Below are positions 34,901 to 46,438 of a DNA stretch of 64,000 bases, one piece after another. Under the pieces are notes generated by a model. That model did no database searches. It saw only the letters and a list, made by a program, of their open reading frames with translations, and was not told the DNA's origin. Origin of the DNA: Blastomussa wellsi (taxonomy: Eukaryota > Cnidaria > Anthozoa > Scleractinia > Plerogyridae); NCBI GenBank assembly GCA_947652115.1, contig OX393561.1:9409164-9473163 (forward strand). The letters are read 5' to 3'. The translations under genes and the position numbers were made by a program. The stretch's first letter is position 1; each line of letters opens with the position of its first letter.

Positions 34901-37900
34901 AACTCGGGACAGTTATATGGCATACCCGAGCCGCATTCGAGGGTTTGCATAACTTTCTAGAATTCTCCCAGCCCCCGAGTGTTTACTGGGCTATATAAAC
35001 ACGGAAAATGTCAAAACTACGCGCGAACTAAAACGTCAGAACTGTGTTTACACACTGTCATCTTAACACACCTATCGACCAATGAGAGCGCGCGCTGTAT
35101 TTGAATTATTTTATAAAATTCAATAAACTCATAATGAATTGTTTCCATAAAGGAAACCACGCAGAGCAACATTCTGGATGTGAATGCCATAATAACATAA
35201 ACACCAAGTATCTCGCTTTTGGCGCGAGACTCGCACTTTCGGCCAAATCTCACACAACCACGCCATTCCGAAAAAATATCAGGGGGGGGGGGGGGTAAGT
35301 TTTATCAACTGGGTTGATAATGTAAATTGGCCACCGTAAAGAGATTCGAGAGCTGACGTTTCGAGCGTTAGCCATCCGTCGGTGAAAGATATACTATCGT
35401 GGAGAAGAACACTAATCGTCAATATATGTGATCACCGTCGTATAACGATAACAAGCTCCTTGCTTCTATTAAAGAAGTGATGTTTTGCTTCCCCAAAGGT
35501 TTTGGTGAGTAACTTTTAAGGCTTAAAGGGGCTACGTCACGATATTTTGAGTCATTTTTTTCGACGAACCAAGCTACTCTTTAAACGTAAGAAACCTTAA
35601 AATAATAGTTTACTAAAGGTGACACTAAACCAAAAAAGAACAAGGATGGTTAAGGATGGTGAAGATTGAACCGGATTAAAAATGACGAGTTTGAAACATT
35701 TAGGCTAAATTTTTAAAAATGCACGAACCGTGATATAGCTCCTTTAAAAACAACAAATGCTTGTCCAGAATTAGGGAAATCCTCTGCGACATAAATTTTT
35801 AAAAAATTTTTCTGGGGGGGCATGACCCCAGATCCCCTAGTCCGAAGTTGCCTGTACGCATATGCAAGGAATTCAAGCCCGCATTAAAAATTATGAAACA
35901 GCCGATTTCTAGTTAGTCAAGTTGCACTGGATTTGTAATACGGCAAAACTTTACTCACCAAGAGAAATGTATATATAGCCTCCTTCGCAGACACTCTTTG
36001 GGCACGCCACTCAGTTTGCATCGTATCACATCAGCTGCAGGTACAATTGACTGAACAAGGGCCTGATCAAACAAATTACAATTTTCACTGTTAATGTTAT
36101 GAATGCCTCCAGACAATTTTTGAACAGTTTGCCTGGCAGTGACCTCATATGTAAAAAGCTTGAAATCGCAATAGACAGAGCCGCAGCGGATAACATTAAA
36201 GATGCGAAAATGGGATATTTCGTTTAACGTTGAATTTGCGTCACTCGTGATTTGCGCAAATTCGAGAAGAAGAAATAAAACGCGCAACGTGAATTCGTAA
36301 AGTAAAGATAGTTACGTTAGTAAAAACCGCAAAACAATAACTAAATAAATTCACTCTGCGAGCGAATAGCATTAAAACAGATCTAGAATGCTGCATTCAC
36401 ATGCAAAATCCGACCACGATGTACGTGCATAGTGTTTCTCTAGGGATCATCAGCTCTTCAAAAATCAGTAGAAATCACTAGAAATCCATATAATTTCCGA
36501 TGAAATAAATGTAATAATACGGATGTTAAAAATATAATCAAGAAAATGACTAAAACAGGCAACTAGAAAATACGGTGACCCGCCGGAGAATCAAAATAAA
36601 GCAATAAAAAATTGACACAAAATTGCTATTATTTTGTGGTTCAATGCACAAGCAAGTACGATGATTTTTGACACAACAGGATTTGTCTTTTCAGAGGAAG
36701 CGAAGCTGTCGACTTTGAGCGATATCTGTTATATTTAAAACGCATTTCGTGTTTAGGTGTTTTCTTCATTGTTGCCATTGACAATTCTTTCTTTTTTTTC
36801 TGAATTCATTATTGTTATTCCAATTCCGCCTATGTTACAACAAATGAATCAGTTTGAAGATCAAGAGTGCTCAAGTCTCTTATATCAAAACTGTATCAAA
36901 TGTAATTTACCGGCCCAGTTACTTTATAAGACATCTGTTTGTTTTCTCTTGTGTTTTATTCACAACTTTCACGTTATTGGGAAAACCCATAAACAGCTGG
37001 TCCCATAAACCCATAAATGGAGGCAAGGTGGAACAACGCATGCTCAGTTGTACTGGGTTTAACCGTTCCGGTGCGAGCGAGCGACCGTGGGAATATGGCG
37101 GGTAGAAGATTTTGACATGACACTGCGAAGACCTGTGTGTATGCCAGTACGTTTGCGTAGCAATAACTGGCGAGAATGGAATATGAAAAGATGGATGATG
37201 AAAGGTAAGACATGCAAAATTCCCTGTCACAAATATACCGCAATCGCTGTTGAGTTCGAGGAGAAGTATCTTGAAAAATCGCGAATATACTCTCATTACA
37301 CCGACCGAAAATTCGAACCATGTCCCGGCATAATTTTTAAAAGGTTGCTGGAAGCTGTCTGGGTTGTGAATTATCCCTCAGTTAGCACAGAGCGCTGGAA
37401 AAGAGGCGCTTATCGGCAGTGTTGGGCAACGGGTTAATTATATTTTCAGTATTTTTCTTTTATAACGAGCGAAATGCTCATGTTTATCAGTACATCTCCG
37501 ATCACCTGTTTATAACATCGTTGTTTGGATTTGAATGGTTTTCTCTCGATGACGTCACGTGCAGTTACATTTCCAACATATCTACGATCGCGACTTGCAA
37601 AGGAACGCTTCACCGGCCGACTTTTTTGAATGAAGATACAAACTACCCTGTCAGAATAATATGCAAATACAATATAATCGGTTGACCGGAAACGAATAAA
37701 TCAAATATATATATAACTTACATTTTCCTTTTGCACATTTTCAAACCTTAAATTTGAGCTTCGACCATTTTTTGACCTGGATCGTGATTTTCGCTGCGCG
37801 CGAAAAATTTTGGCATGGTTTTTTGTTTATGTTGGATTGCTTCTGTGAAGAAACAATACAATGAACTCGATTTGTTATTGTTTGCTAGAAGTAGAATATT

Positions 37901-37926
37901 TAATATTCGGGGTCTCGCCTCATGTA
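31996..37926. other. Intergenic stretch without a supported gene
   Basis: No splice-consistent coding exons were recognised. Contents include a B-box-like word near 33690 (GGTTCGATGCTC), a duplicated TTTGCTTGCGGTTAG at about 33510 and 33541, and a GC-richer block at 34560-34870 that looks like a dispersed repeat. There is also a run of 14 G at 35282-35295 followed by a Penelope-like fragment. A minus-strand open frame at 35955-36287 was considered and rejected. Confidence 0.6.
35298..35400 (-). repeat. Penelope-like terminal fragment with hammerhead-like core
   Basis: TTTTATCAACTGGGTTGATAA followed by GGCCACCGTAAAGAGATTCG matches the copy at 18.5 kb. The minus-strand core (35383-35351) reads CCGACGG, GGC/GCT-type stem II, intact GAAAC, GTC, then AGC. 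The preserved GAAA makes it a better ribozyme candidate than the 18.5-kb copy, though CTGANGA position 9 is G here. Confidence 0.55.
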
Positions 37927-38056
37927 TGTGGTATTTGTGGTCACGTGATGTAAGATGATGCAAGAATGAATAAACAGTTGAGTTGAAATGTAGCTGTTGT
38001 TTACACGTGCTTTCTGGCCTTCCCTAAATTCGCTTCTTAAAATCCTTCCGGATACA
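37927..38056 (+). repeat. 5' LTR of second Gypsy element
   Basis: 130 bp, identical by eye to 45937-46066. It contains an AATAAA within GAATGAATAAACAG. Confidence 0.93.
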
Positions 38057-38102
38057 AAACTGGCGACGAGGATGGGATCCAAAGTCTAAACAGAGTGTGA
38101 AG

Positions 38103-39327
38103 ATGGCGGCACTCATTGGAAATATTGGTATTTTCGACGAGAAATCGGAGAGATGATTATGTGATTATGTTGATCGTTTTGAAGCCTGCGTTGCGGCGAA
38201 TGAAATCGACGATGACAAGAAAGTGAATGTTTTTCTAGCTGTCATCGGTCCAAATACTTATAAGTTGTTGAAGAACTTATGTGATCCAGATAATCCGAAT
38301 ACCAAAACGTTTACGCGGTTGTCACAGTTGCTACAGGGACACTTTGAACCGGCGCCCATCGTGATAGCGGAGAGACACAAGTTCTGGACGGCGTCGCAAG
38401 GAGAAAGCGAAAGCGTATCGGAATTTGTGGTGAGACTGAAGAAGTTGGCATCAACGTGCAGTTTTGGGGCGTTTTGTCTGAAGCCCTAAGAGATAGACTT
38501 GTCTCTGGATTACATCCGAAGATGTCCCGAACCCAACGCCATCTCCTGTCGTTAAGAGACTTGACTTATGCGGTGGCACATGACAAGTGTATTGCAGATG
38601 AAATGGCAGGCAAGGCGAACATTGAACACATGGGAGATTCCGCAAGTAGTGAAGCTGAGAAGGTTCAGCAAGTTGTTTATGGATTTAACAAAATACAGAA
38701 TGGCAGAAATGCAGACAAGTGCAAATCGTGTGGGAGTATGCAGCATCGGTCGGAATCATGTAAATTCAGAAACGCAACGTGCCATCAGTGCCAGAGGAAA
38801 GGTCACATTCGTCCGGTGTGTAAGGCTCGATTGTCGCAAATACAGCCTAAAGGAAGATCAAGCAATCAAAAGGAGTCGAAGTTGAACAGTTGCGAAAGCA
38901 ATTCTGATAAAGAGAGTGTGGGAAGCCGTGATAATCGTGTGAGTGATACACCTGTGGATGGAGCTGTGGATGTGGCATTTGGATTGTACAGGACTGGAAC
39001 TGAACATTTGACCACTGAATTTGTCAATAGCGTCAAACCGTATGTAGTGAATGTTCAGTTAGGTAGTGCACAAGTCAATTGTAAGATGGAAATAGACACG
39101 GGTGCATCCCGCTCTACGTTATCAAAACATATGTATGATTGTGTATTATCAGATTATCCCATTAAGCCCGTGGGGGTAGTTTTACGCAATTATTCTGGAG
39201 AGAAAATTCCTGTAGTGGGGAAAATTACTGTACCAGTGAAATATGGTAGTCAAGAACACACTCTTGATTTGATTGTGGTAGAGGGAAACCTCCCTGCTTT
39301 GTTTGGGCGCGATTGGCTGAATAGAAT
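38103..39327 (+). pseudogene. Gag and protease region of second Gypsy element (broken)
   Basis: The ATG at 38103 starts a Gag-like frame that hits TGA at 38154-38156 but continues in the same phase to about 38489 (DRFEACVAANEIDDDKK, PAPIVIAERHKFW). A frameshift then passes to the frame running from 38456. That frame has two cysteine knuckles (CKSCGSMQHRSESC and CHQCQRKGHIRPVC) and the aspartic protease motif EIDTGASRSTL. The frame breaks at the nested transposon. It is homologous in layout to the first Gypsy element but clearly a different lineage. Confidence 0.88.
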
Positions 39328-39438
39328 AGACCCTTTCAAGGTTAACGACGCCATTTTGCCGGGGGTGCAAACCTACTGGGGCTAGCGCGCGGCCAACCAT
39401 GAATTGCAAATGGCGACACGGCTGAGCAATTTGTTGTC

Positions 39439-40851
39439 ATGCCAAATCACGCTCGTTGTGCGGTAGGATTTTGTGATAATGATAAAAGATATCCCGATCT
39501 TGTTTATGTTAGATCCCATGTGAAGAATTTAACGTTTCACAAGTGGCCAGTCGATCCAAAACTTGCCGAAATATGGCGAAAGCAAGTGGCGAAGACACGT
39601 GGCGATGTTTTCAATCCTTTACCAGGTGCGAGTGGCACTTTCGTTTGTTCAAATCATTTTCCTCTGGGAAGAAGAACTCCCGAGAACCCTAAAACGGACT
39701 ATCCGTCGATTTTTATGACTGTTTCTGACTACCTACAGAAAAAGTCGCCTAAGAAAAGGAAAGCGAACAAGCTGCAAGAAGCTGGTTCCTCAAGATGCCT
39801 GTCCTCAGGTGGTGAAGAGTGTAATGATGATAGTGAGGAAAATGATGAAGAATTGGAAACCAGTACGGACTTCTCTGTGTCAGTTCCTATGCAGTTTGAA
39901 CAGCTTACAAAAGAATTGGAAGTTAAGGTATACACAGGTCTGTCCTCGCCTAAAATATTCCAGTTTTTATTCGATTATCTGAGTGAAAAGGCACGGTCTA
40001 TGCAATACTGGAGAGGTGGAAAGCAGACAACTAAAGAAGCACCTCAACCTCCCTCTGCATTCGAGTTGGCGACTGGTTTTGCTAAAGGAAGACCTGGGCC
40101 TGAAAGGAAGCTTAGGCTCGAGCAGGAGTTTTTGATGACTCTAATGAAACTAAGACTAGCTCTTTTAACTGTTGATTTGACATTCAGATTCCATGTGTCA
40201 ACAACCAGTGTCAGTAGCATTTTTATCACTTGGATTAAGCTTATGTCAAAGGAACTGTCAGTCTTAATTGTGTGGCCAAGTCGGCAACAGGTCAGGAAGA
40301 CTCTTCCATCTTGTTTTGTAAAGCTCTATCCCAAAGTTAGATGCATTATCGACTGCTTTGAATGCTTTACAGAAACTCCAAGTGGACTTGATTTGGCAGC
40401 CACTCTATGGAGTGAGTATAAACACCACTACACATTCAAAGTCCTTGTTGCAATCACTCCAAATGGGGCCATTTCCTATGTCTCATCATGTTATGGAGGA
40501 AGGGCTTCTGATATTTTCATAGTGAGAAACAGTGGATTTTTAAACATGATTGAACCCTATGATGAAGTTATGGCAGACAGGGGGTTTAAGATCAGAGAAG
40601 ATTTGATGATGCACATGGCAACATTATGCATCCCACCTAGTTGTGCATCATCAATGCAACTGTTACCACGTGACGTCAGAGAAACATCAAACATTGCAAG
40701 TGTCAGGATCTATGTGGAACAAGCGATCGGACGACTCAAAGTTTTTCTTCTACTTAAAAATGAACTCCCTATTTCCCTGCTTCCCCTAGCTGATGACATT
40801 GTTCGTGTTTGCTGTTCTTTATGTAACTTGCTACCACCACTTTGTATTTAA
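39439..40851 (+). CDS. THAP-domain DDE transposase of ISL2EU element
   Basis: An intact frame of 470 residues. Residues 1-95 form a THAP zinc-binding domain (CAVGFC near the N-terminus, FHKWP, then CSNHF). An acidic linker follows near 120-150, then a helix-turn-helix region (LTFRFHVSTTSVSSIFITW) before the DDE_Tnp_4-type catalytic domain. Likely catalytic residues are Asp in IIDCFE, Asp in MADRGFK and Glu in VEQAIGRLK. The THAP domain probably binds the terminal repeats. The intact frame suggests a fairly recent or still active source. The ATG lies about 110 bases inside the left end. Confidence 0.92.
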   Translation: MPNHARCAVGFCDNDKRYPDLVYVRSHVKNLTFHKWPVDPKLAEIWRKQVAKTRGDVFNPLPGASGTFVCSNHFPLGRRTPENPKTDYPSIFMTVSDYLQKKSPKKRKANKLQEAGSSRCLSSGGEECNDDSEENDEELETSTDFSVSVPMQFEQLTKELEVKVYTGLSSPKIFQFLFDYLSEKARSMQYWRGGKQTTKEAPQPPSAFELATGFAKGRPGPERKLRLEQEFLMTLMKLRLALLTVDLTFRFHVSTTSVSSIFITWIKLMSKELSVLIVWPSRQQVRKTLPSCFVKLYPKVRCIIDCFECFTETPSGLDLAATLWSEYKHHYTFKVLVAITPNGAISYVSSCYGGRASDIFIVRNSGFLNMIEPYDEVMADRGFKIREDLMMHMATLCIPPSCASSMQLLPRDVRETSNIASVRIYVEQAIGRLKVFLLLKNELPISLLPLADDIVRVCCSLCNLLPPLCI

Positions 40852-40927
40852 TACTGTTTGTTATTAGGTTTTTTTTATGGGTAGCTTAGCCCAGGTGACA
40901 TACTTCAATTGTGTTATTAACAAACTG

Positions 40928-41068
40928 ACATCAGCTTTTTATGTATCTGTCTTCTTATTGATGATAAATTGTGTCATAACATTGTCAAAGTGGTTCTGCA
41001 GTAAACTTTGACAATGTTATGACATAAGTTATCACCAGTAAGAGGACAGATGCATAAAAAAATGATGT
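40928..41068. repeat. Large hairpin between the two convergent transposon genes
   Basis: The arms 40928-40990 and 41006-41068 are about 63 bp each with a 15-bp loop and few mismatches (inner arm ATTGTCAAAG / CTTTGACAAT). It lies between the ends of the plus-strand transposase and the minus-strand nuclease gene. Confidence 0.85.
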
Positions 41069-41460
41069 CAACGTGTTTTTTACAATAACAATACCAAAAA
41101 ATGGTCTAATGCTGGAAATGAGGGGAAAAACACTGTAAACTTGTCATTCAGTGAGTGAGAAATTCAACTGTTGCTATGAAAAAGAAACCTTTGAACTCAT
41201 GAGCTTTGGCGAAACAATACCTTATTTCTGAACCAAAGATCCAAACCATCACTCTTCAAAAATAACATTTAGACTGTATGTTATGCTTGTTTGTAAATAC
41301 TTCTTCAATGATAATTATCAACAAGTTTTATTTGTATCAAATGATATTAAAGGTGCTAGTTGGTTTAGAAAGTTTATAATATTGCAATCTTTATAGCAAT
41401 AGGCACATAAACGAACATTAACATAACAACAGAACATTTACTGGTCATAGATTTTAGAAC

Positions 41461-43185
41461 CTAGGCTATTTCAGTTTTTGTGAACTCTGAGATATTCTTT
41501 TGCTTAACAAGAGAACATCCATCATTTTCATCACCCTGTGTCCAGACAATGAAAAACCCATGACAAACACCACAAACCCACATTTGGGCTTGCATTTGGG
41601 TGTAATATTTGTGGGATCGTTTTAAGCGGGGTTTCCCATGGAAATCTTCAAGAAAATCAACTCGGTCAAATGTCTCCTTGACATGAATGTTCTCATTTCG
41701 CACACTGTAAGGACACTTGGCCTCAACAATTGAAAGACCGCAACATTTACACAAAAGCAAACCATCTGGTGAAGCTGCAAGGTATGGGTAGTCAGGCTTG
41801 ATGAACAGTCCACATTGTTTAAATCCCTGTAGACCACCATCATGTTAAGAAGCAACATCTGACATAAAGGCTTTTATAGCATCCTTTTCATGGGTAGTTC
41901 CCCACTTTATCTGTGGAAGGTGAGAAACATCATCACTTTTGCTCAACAGGCTAGATACAAGTGAACTGTAAACTGGCTTTTTGTCATTTTGACTTCTTCT
42001 GTTGAGAATAGATTGTGCCTTTGTGTGGAATGTATGGAAATTTGATGCAGTTACTCTTCCAATCCTTTGCTGGTGCCATAAGTCATTAGTGCTCTGGCCA
42101 CGAGTCTCAATTTCCACCCTTTTCACTTGATCTGTGGTCATTTGACACTCTTTCAGAAAGAGTGGTGCTGTGTGCTCTAGAGGTTTCCCTTTCATTTCCT
42201 CCAGTGACATAAAACTGAGAGCTTTCTGAGGGAGGAGCTCAGGGAGACCATCATCCTGCGTGTGTTCTATAGAATAAAGAACACAAGCAGATGGAACATT
42301 TTCAACAATACCATTGATCAGGGATGAAACTCTCTCATTGCTCAGCTGCCTATCCTGCAGTTTCCTTGGGTCAAACTGGTTCTTTAAATTTAAGTTCTCC
42401 CTCTGATCTCTGGTGCTCTCCTCTTGTGTCTTTTTGTCTTTACGAAAGACAAGGTTTTTGATTTGATTTGGCTCCACATCCTTTCTAGTTCCCTTGTTCC
42501 ATCCTCGTGGAACACTTGTGCATGCAGGAGAGATGTATGCTTTCTTGTATGCAAAGTTGACTTTGTACATCAAAGCAATAACATGGTTGCAGACTTCAGC
42601 CGTACCAGCCGTACATGTACACCACGAAGTCACAATTTTACAGTCATCCTTCGTGCCCTCTAAGCATACCCAGACTTTGTGTGGATCATCGCGGATTTTT
42701 TGTGAAGGTGATACACAGCCTTTTAAAAACACGTGCTTGTTGTTAACTGGGCATTTTGTAAACAACACCGTGTCCACAAAGCCACTCATCCAATACGAGT
42801 AAGCTTTCTGGTCTTTGTATTTTCCAATATATTCCACATCAACAGCTTTTGTTCTCAAAATGTAGCTGAACAATTTACCATCATCAACCTCTGGCCATTG
42901 CTTCACGTCATCAATCCAAGCTTCATACGGTATATTGTTTGGATCAGTGTTTATTCCATTTGAATTCAACCTCCGGGAATATTCTTCCTTTATCTGCTGA
43001 TAAATCTGTTGTTGCGAAAACTTCACCGGCGCTTTAAGTTCGTACGCACCAAATGCTCTGGCAACAAGCTCTGGCTTTCGACCGGTTTGCTTGAGTCCTC
43101 TAAGTGACAGAAAATCTTTGAGCGACGAAACAGTCCAGCCGAGGAAGTCTTCGTATTGAAGAACTTCCTCCGCTTGTCGAGGCAT
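41461..43185 (-). pseudogene. SAP/SWIM/YqaJ-nuclease protein of ISL2EU element, one premature stop
   Basis: The ATG at 43185 opens a 446-codon frame to TAA at 41847-41845. The same phase continues open to 41461, so one stop interrupts a frame of about 575 codons. Order: a SAP-like DNA-binding motif (LKDFLSLRGLKQTGRKPELV, residues 18-40), a SWIM zinc finger (CTCTAGTAEVCNH), then a YqaJ/lambda-exonuclease-type domain. RIGRVTASNF and WGTTHEKDAI lie before the stop. SPDGL, the E-x-K motif VEAKCP and QMQAQMWVCG lie after it. A truncated product would therefore lack most of the nuclease active site. A role in processing transposition intermediates has been proposed for this family but is not shown here. 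Confidence 0.88.
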
Positions 43186-43391
43186 CAGAAATGATCTTCT
43201 ATCTGAACCAAAGTTAAAACGACAAAACTATAAGACGATTTTCACAAAAGAAGAGTAAAACCTGGAAGGAGTTTCGATATGACACGTCTTCACAAGTCAG
43301 CCATTTGCATTGCAATTTGTGCTTGGCCGCGCGCTCGCCCCAGTAGTTTTGCACCCCCGGCAAAATGGCGGCGTTATCCTTGAAAGGGTCT

Positions 43392-45968
43392 ATTAGAGTT
43401 GACTGGAAGGATGTGTTTAAAGTTGAGGAACAGGTCACTAAGACTAAGACTAAGACTAAGATCCTTAAAACTTAAAGGGGGCGCCAAACCAGTTTTCATG
43501 AAGGATAGGCCGGTCCCTTACTCGCTTGTGGAGAAAGTTGAAAAAGAGTATGACCGCCTTGTACAGTCAGATATTCTGTACCCGGTGTCTAGCAGCAATT
43601 GGGCAAGCCCTGTGGTGCACGTTCCTAAATCTGACGGTTCCATTAGAGTGTGTGGGAACTATAAGGCAATCAATGAGCGCATAGAGGATGATGTGTACAA
43701 ATTACCCAACATACAAGACATGTTTGCAATGCTGTCTCAAGGTGGGGCTGTTCCTGATACCTTTTCAGTAATTGATTTAGCCAGCGCTTTTAATCAATTA
43801 TTCTTGGATGACGAATCGTCCGAGCTACTCACCATCAACACTCGAAAAGGTTTGTTTAGATCAAAGCGTTTGTGTTTTGGCGTTAAAACTGCCACTTCTC
43901 AATTTCAGAGGGTCATGGATTCAATCCTGTCAGGTATTAAGGGTGTGATGGTGAGAGTTGACGACATTCTGGTGGCAACATCAGGTGGGGTCATTGCTCA
44001 TATGGAAGTAATCAAACAGGTTTTTGGGAGACTGGCTAAGCACAATGTTAAGTTAAATGGTCAAAAATGTCAGTTCTTCAAAACTCAAGTGAAGTATATG
44101 GGGCATATTTTGAGTAAAGGGGGTATCAGTCCTGTGAAGAGTAAGCTGGATGCAATTCGATTGGCCCCTAGACCTGAAGATTTGTCCCAGCTCAGATCAT
44201 TCTTGGGCATGTTAAACTACTACTCCAAGTTTATCAAAGATTTTTCGTCCAATTTGCACCCACTTTACCAACTTCTTAGCAACAAAACTGAGTGGTTTTG
44301 GAGCAAAGAGTGTGAAAGTGCCTTTCTGTGGGCTAAAGAAGTTCTCTTGAGTGAGCAAGTTCTGGTTAATTATGACCCCCAAAAACCTCTCATACTCAGT
44401 GTGGATGCTAGTGCATATGGAATTGGAGCAGTGTTGAGTCATTTGATGGATGATGGCCGTGAGCGGCTAGTGGAGTTTGCCTCTCGCACACTCAATAGTG
44501 CAGAGAAAAATTATGCTCAGATAGAGAAGGAGGGGTTGGCCATTGTCTTTGGAATTAAGAGATTTCAGCTCTACCTCTACGGAAGGAAATTTACATTAGT
44601 TACTGACCATCAATCTCTAACTCGTATCTTTGGTCCCAAATCTAACATTCCCTCTTTAGCTGCAGCCCGCTTACAGCGATGGGCTGTCCTCCTGTCAGGA
44701 TATGATTTTGATATTACATTCAAGAATTCGGCTGATAATGCAAATGCTGATTTGATATTGAAGAGAAAGTGAGACTTTGTGATGTGTGTACCAAGGCACA
44801 TCTTTCCCCTAAGGCAGTTCCATTGCTATTGTGGCCTTGGTCAACTGCACCTTGGCAGAGAATTCATGTTGATTATGCTGAGGTAAAGGGTCAACAGTTT
44901 CTTCTGGTGGTTGATAGTCATTCTAAATGGATGGAGGTTTTTCCCATGAGGAGCACCACTGCAAATGCTACCATAGAGATCTTGAGGACTTTATTTTCTC
45001 GGTATGGGCTGTCGCTAGAACTGGTTAGTGACAATGGCCCACAATTCATTGCTGGAGAATTCCAGACATTTTTGAAAATGAATTGCATTTAACACACTTT
45101 GTGTCCCCCATATCATCCCTCCTCAAATGGGTTGGCTGAACGACATGTACAGACCTTCAAAAGGATGTACCGGGCTTGTCCAGACAAAGGATCGCTTCAG
45201 CACAAGGTGGCTAATGTCTTGTTTCACTACAGAAACACGCCACACTCTTCGACTGACAAAACCCCTGCTCAACTATTTTTAAAAAGGGAACCCAGAACAC
45301 ATCTCTCTTTGCTGAAGCCCAGTTTGAAGACTCATGTAGAAAAGAAGCAGGTAGCGTCCAAGTTATATAGGGATGGGCTCCACCCCAAGGGGCGCATTTT
45401 TGATTTGTATCAGCCAGTCAAGGTCAAAAACACCAGAGGGGGAAAGGAGAAATGGATAACGGGTACTATTGTGGCTGTGAAGGGTCCTGAAACTTACCTT
45501 GTACGTGGCCCGGGTAATGATCGTCGTTTTGTGCATGCTGATCACTTGATACCAGATGATGCCAGAGACATGAGTTCCCATGAAGAAGTTGTTGCACCAG
45601 ATTTATTAGAGCATAGTCCACCCTTAGATTTCCAGGGGGAACCACCCAGTCCCACTATGGGTTTACATGTTCCGTCTAAAAACAACGGTGAAACCTCTCC
45701 CAAATCTGATGTTGTTTTTATACCAACTGTTGATAGTGATATCCCATTAGAAGGTAGTGACGATCATGTTAGTAAGAGTCCAGACAAAGCTATTACCAGA
45801 CATGTTGAGCCCAGTCAAGATGTAACCAAATCAAGTTCAGTGATCACTCGTTCAGGTCGAGTGATCAAGCCTCCAGATAGATTAAGTTTATGTTATTGTG
45901 TTTATTGTTTAGAGAAACTCTATAGGAAGGAGGAAATGTGGTATTTGTGGTCACGTGATGTAAGATGA
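43392..45968 (+). pseudogene. RT, RNase H and integrase region of second Gypsy element (broken)
   Basis: After a frameshift near 43450, the frame to 44772 holds reverse transcriptase (SVIDLASAFNQLFLD; catalytic VDD in VRVDDILVA) and RNase H with intact SVDASAYG and TDHQSL. The integrase N-terminal zinc domain is mostly deleted near 44757: only LCDVCTKAH remains, directly abutting RNase H sequence. The integrase core follows with HVDYAEV, VSDNGPQF and SNGLAERHVQ, interrupted by TAA at 45090-45092. A chromodomain is not evident. The C-terminal tail ends at 45966-45968. Confidence 0.88.
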
Positions 45969-46066
45969 TGCAAGAATGAATAAACAGTTGAGTTGAAATG
46001 TAGCTGTTGTTTACACGTGCTTTCTGGCCTTCCCTAAATTCGCTTCTTAAAATCCTTCCGGATACA
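45937..46066 (+). repeat. 3' LTR of second Gypsy element
   Basis: 130-bp copy identical to 37927-38056, preceded by a 13-base purine tract. Confidence 0.93.
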
Positions 46067-46297
46067 ATAATGTAAAACAATAAATATGCTTTCCAGACTG
46101 AGGACAAACTCTACTGTTTTTTACGCCGTTGTAGAATAAGCTTGCAAAAAATGTCGCAAGAAAGTAAGTACGATTACCTTTCTAAGTAAATGAGTATAAA
46201 ATTTTACTCATTTAGAATTGAACTGTGGTAATTTGCATTACAAAGCCAAAAATGAAAGCCGGACTCAGGCAGCCGAGGAGGCATAGATAGATAGATA

Positions 46298-46438
46298 GAT
46301 GACATTTTTCTAGCACATAACGAAATAGATATATTATCGATTAATGAAACTAAGTTGAATGAAACTATTAGCGATAACGAGGTTAACATCCTAGGCTATG
46401 ATATAGTTCGACGTGACAGAACTACAAACTGCATCTAA
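46298..46438 (+). pseudogene. LINE endonuclease-domain scrap
   Basis: A 46-codon frame reads EIDILSINETKLNETISDNE and then GYDIVRRDR before TAA. This is the usual apurinic endonuclease block of CR1/L2/RTE-type LINEs (SETWL..., GY...RRDR). A GATA microsatellite (about 46284-46300) abuts its 5' side. No other LINE domain is nearby. Confidence 0.75.

Larger units (their letters stand above)
39328..43391 (+). mobile_element. ISL2EU-type DNA transposon nested in Gypsy pol
   Basis: Terminal inverted repeats of about 60 bp begin AGACCCTTTCAAGG and share CGCCATTTTGCCGGGGGTGC, then CTACTGGGGC. Between them are two convergent genes: a THAP/DDE transposase on plus and a YqaJ-type nuclease on minus. That gene pair is, to my knowledge, characteristic of ISL2EU elements of the PIF/Harbinger-related group. 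Taking the 2-bp duplication as AT (39326-39327 and 43392-43393), removal of the element brings the Gypsy frame back into register across the site, which supports these exact borders. Length is 4064 bp. Confidence 0.9.
37927..46066 (+). mobile_element. Second Gypsy element, damaged and split by a DNA transposon
   Basis: Identical 130-bp LTRs (37927-38056 and 45937-46066) start TGTGG and end GATACA. The PBS candidate TGGCGACGAGGAT is at 38061, and a purine tract precedes the 3' LTR (45924-45936). Coding order is Gag, knuckles, protease, RT, RNase H, integrase. Visible lesions: an in-frame TGA at 38154, a frameshift near 38455-38490, a 4.06-kb insertion at 39328, a frameshift at an ACTAAG repeat near 43450, a deletion before the integrase core near 44757, and an in-frame TAA at 45090. 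A clear 5-bp target duplication is not visible: ATGTA occurs at 37922-37926, but on the right only at 46070-46074, three bases beyond the LTR. Confidence 0.93.

Noticed and set aside
35955..36287. Minus-strand open frame of 110 codons ending near a GGTGAGT donor-like site
   Set aside because: It has no ATG near its start, matches no family I know, and no partner exon was found. It may be chance or an unrecognised exon.
37087..37437. Plus-strand frame of 116 codons
   Set aside because: Basic, tryptophan-rich composition without any recognisable motif and no splice partners. Probably chance.
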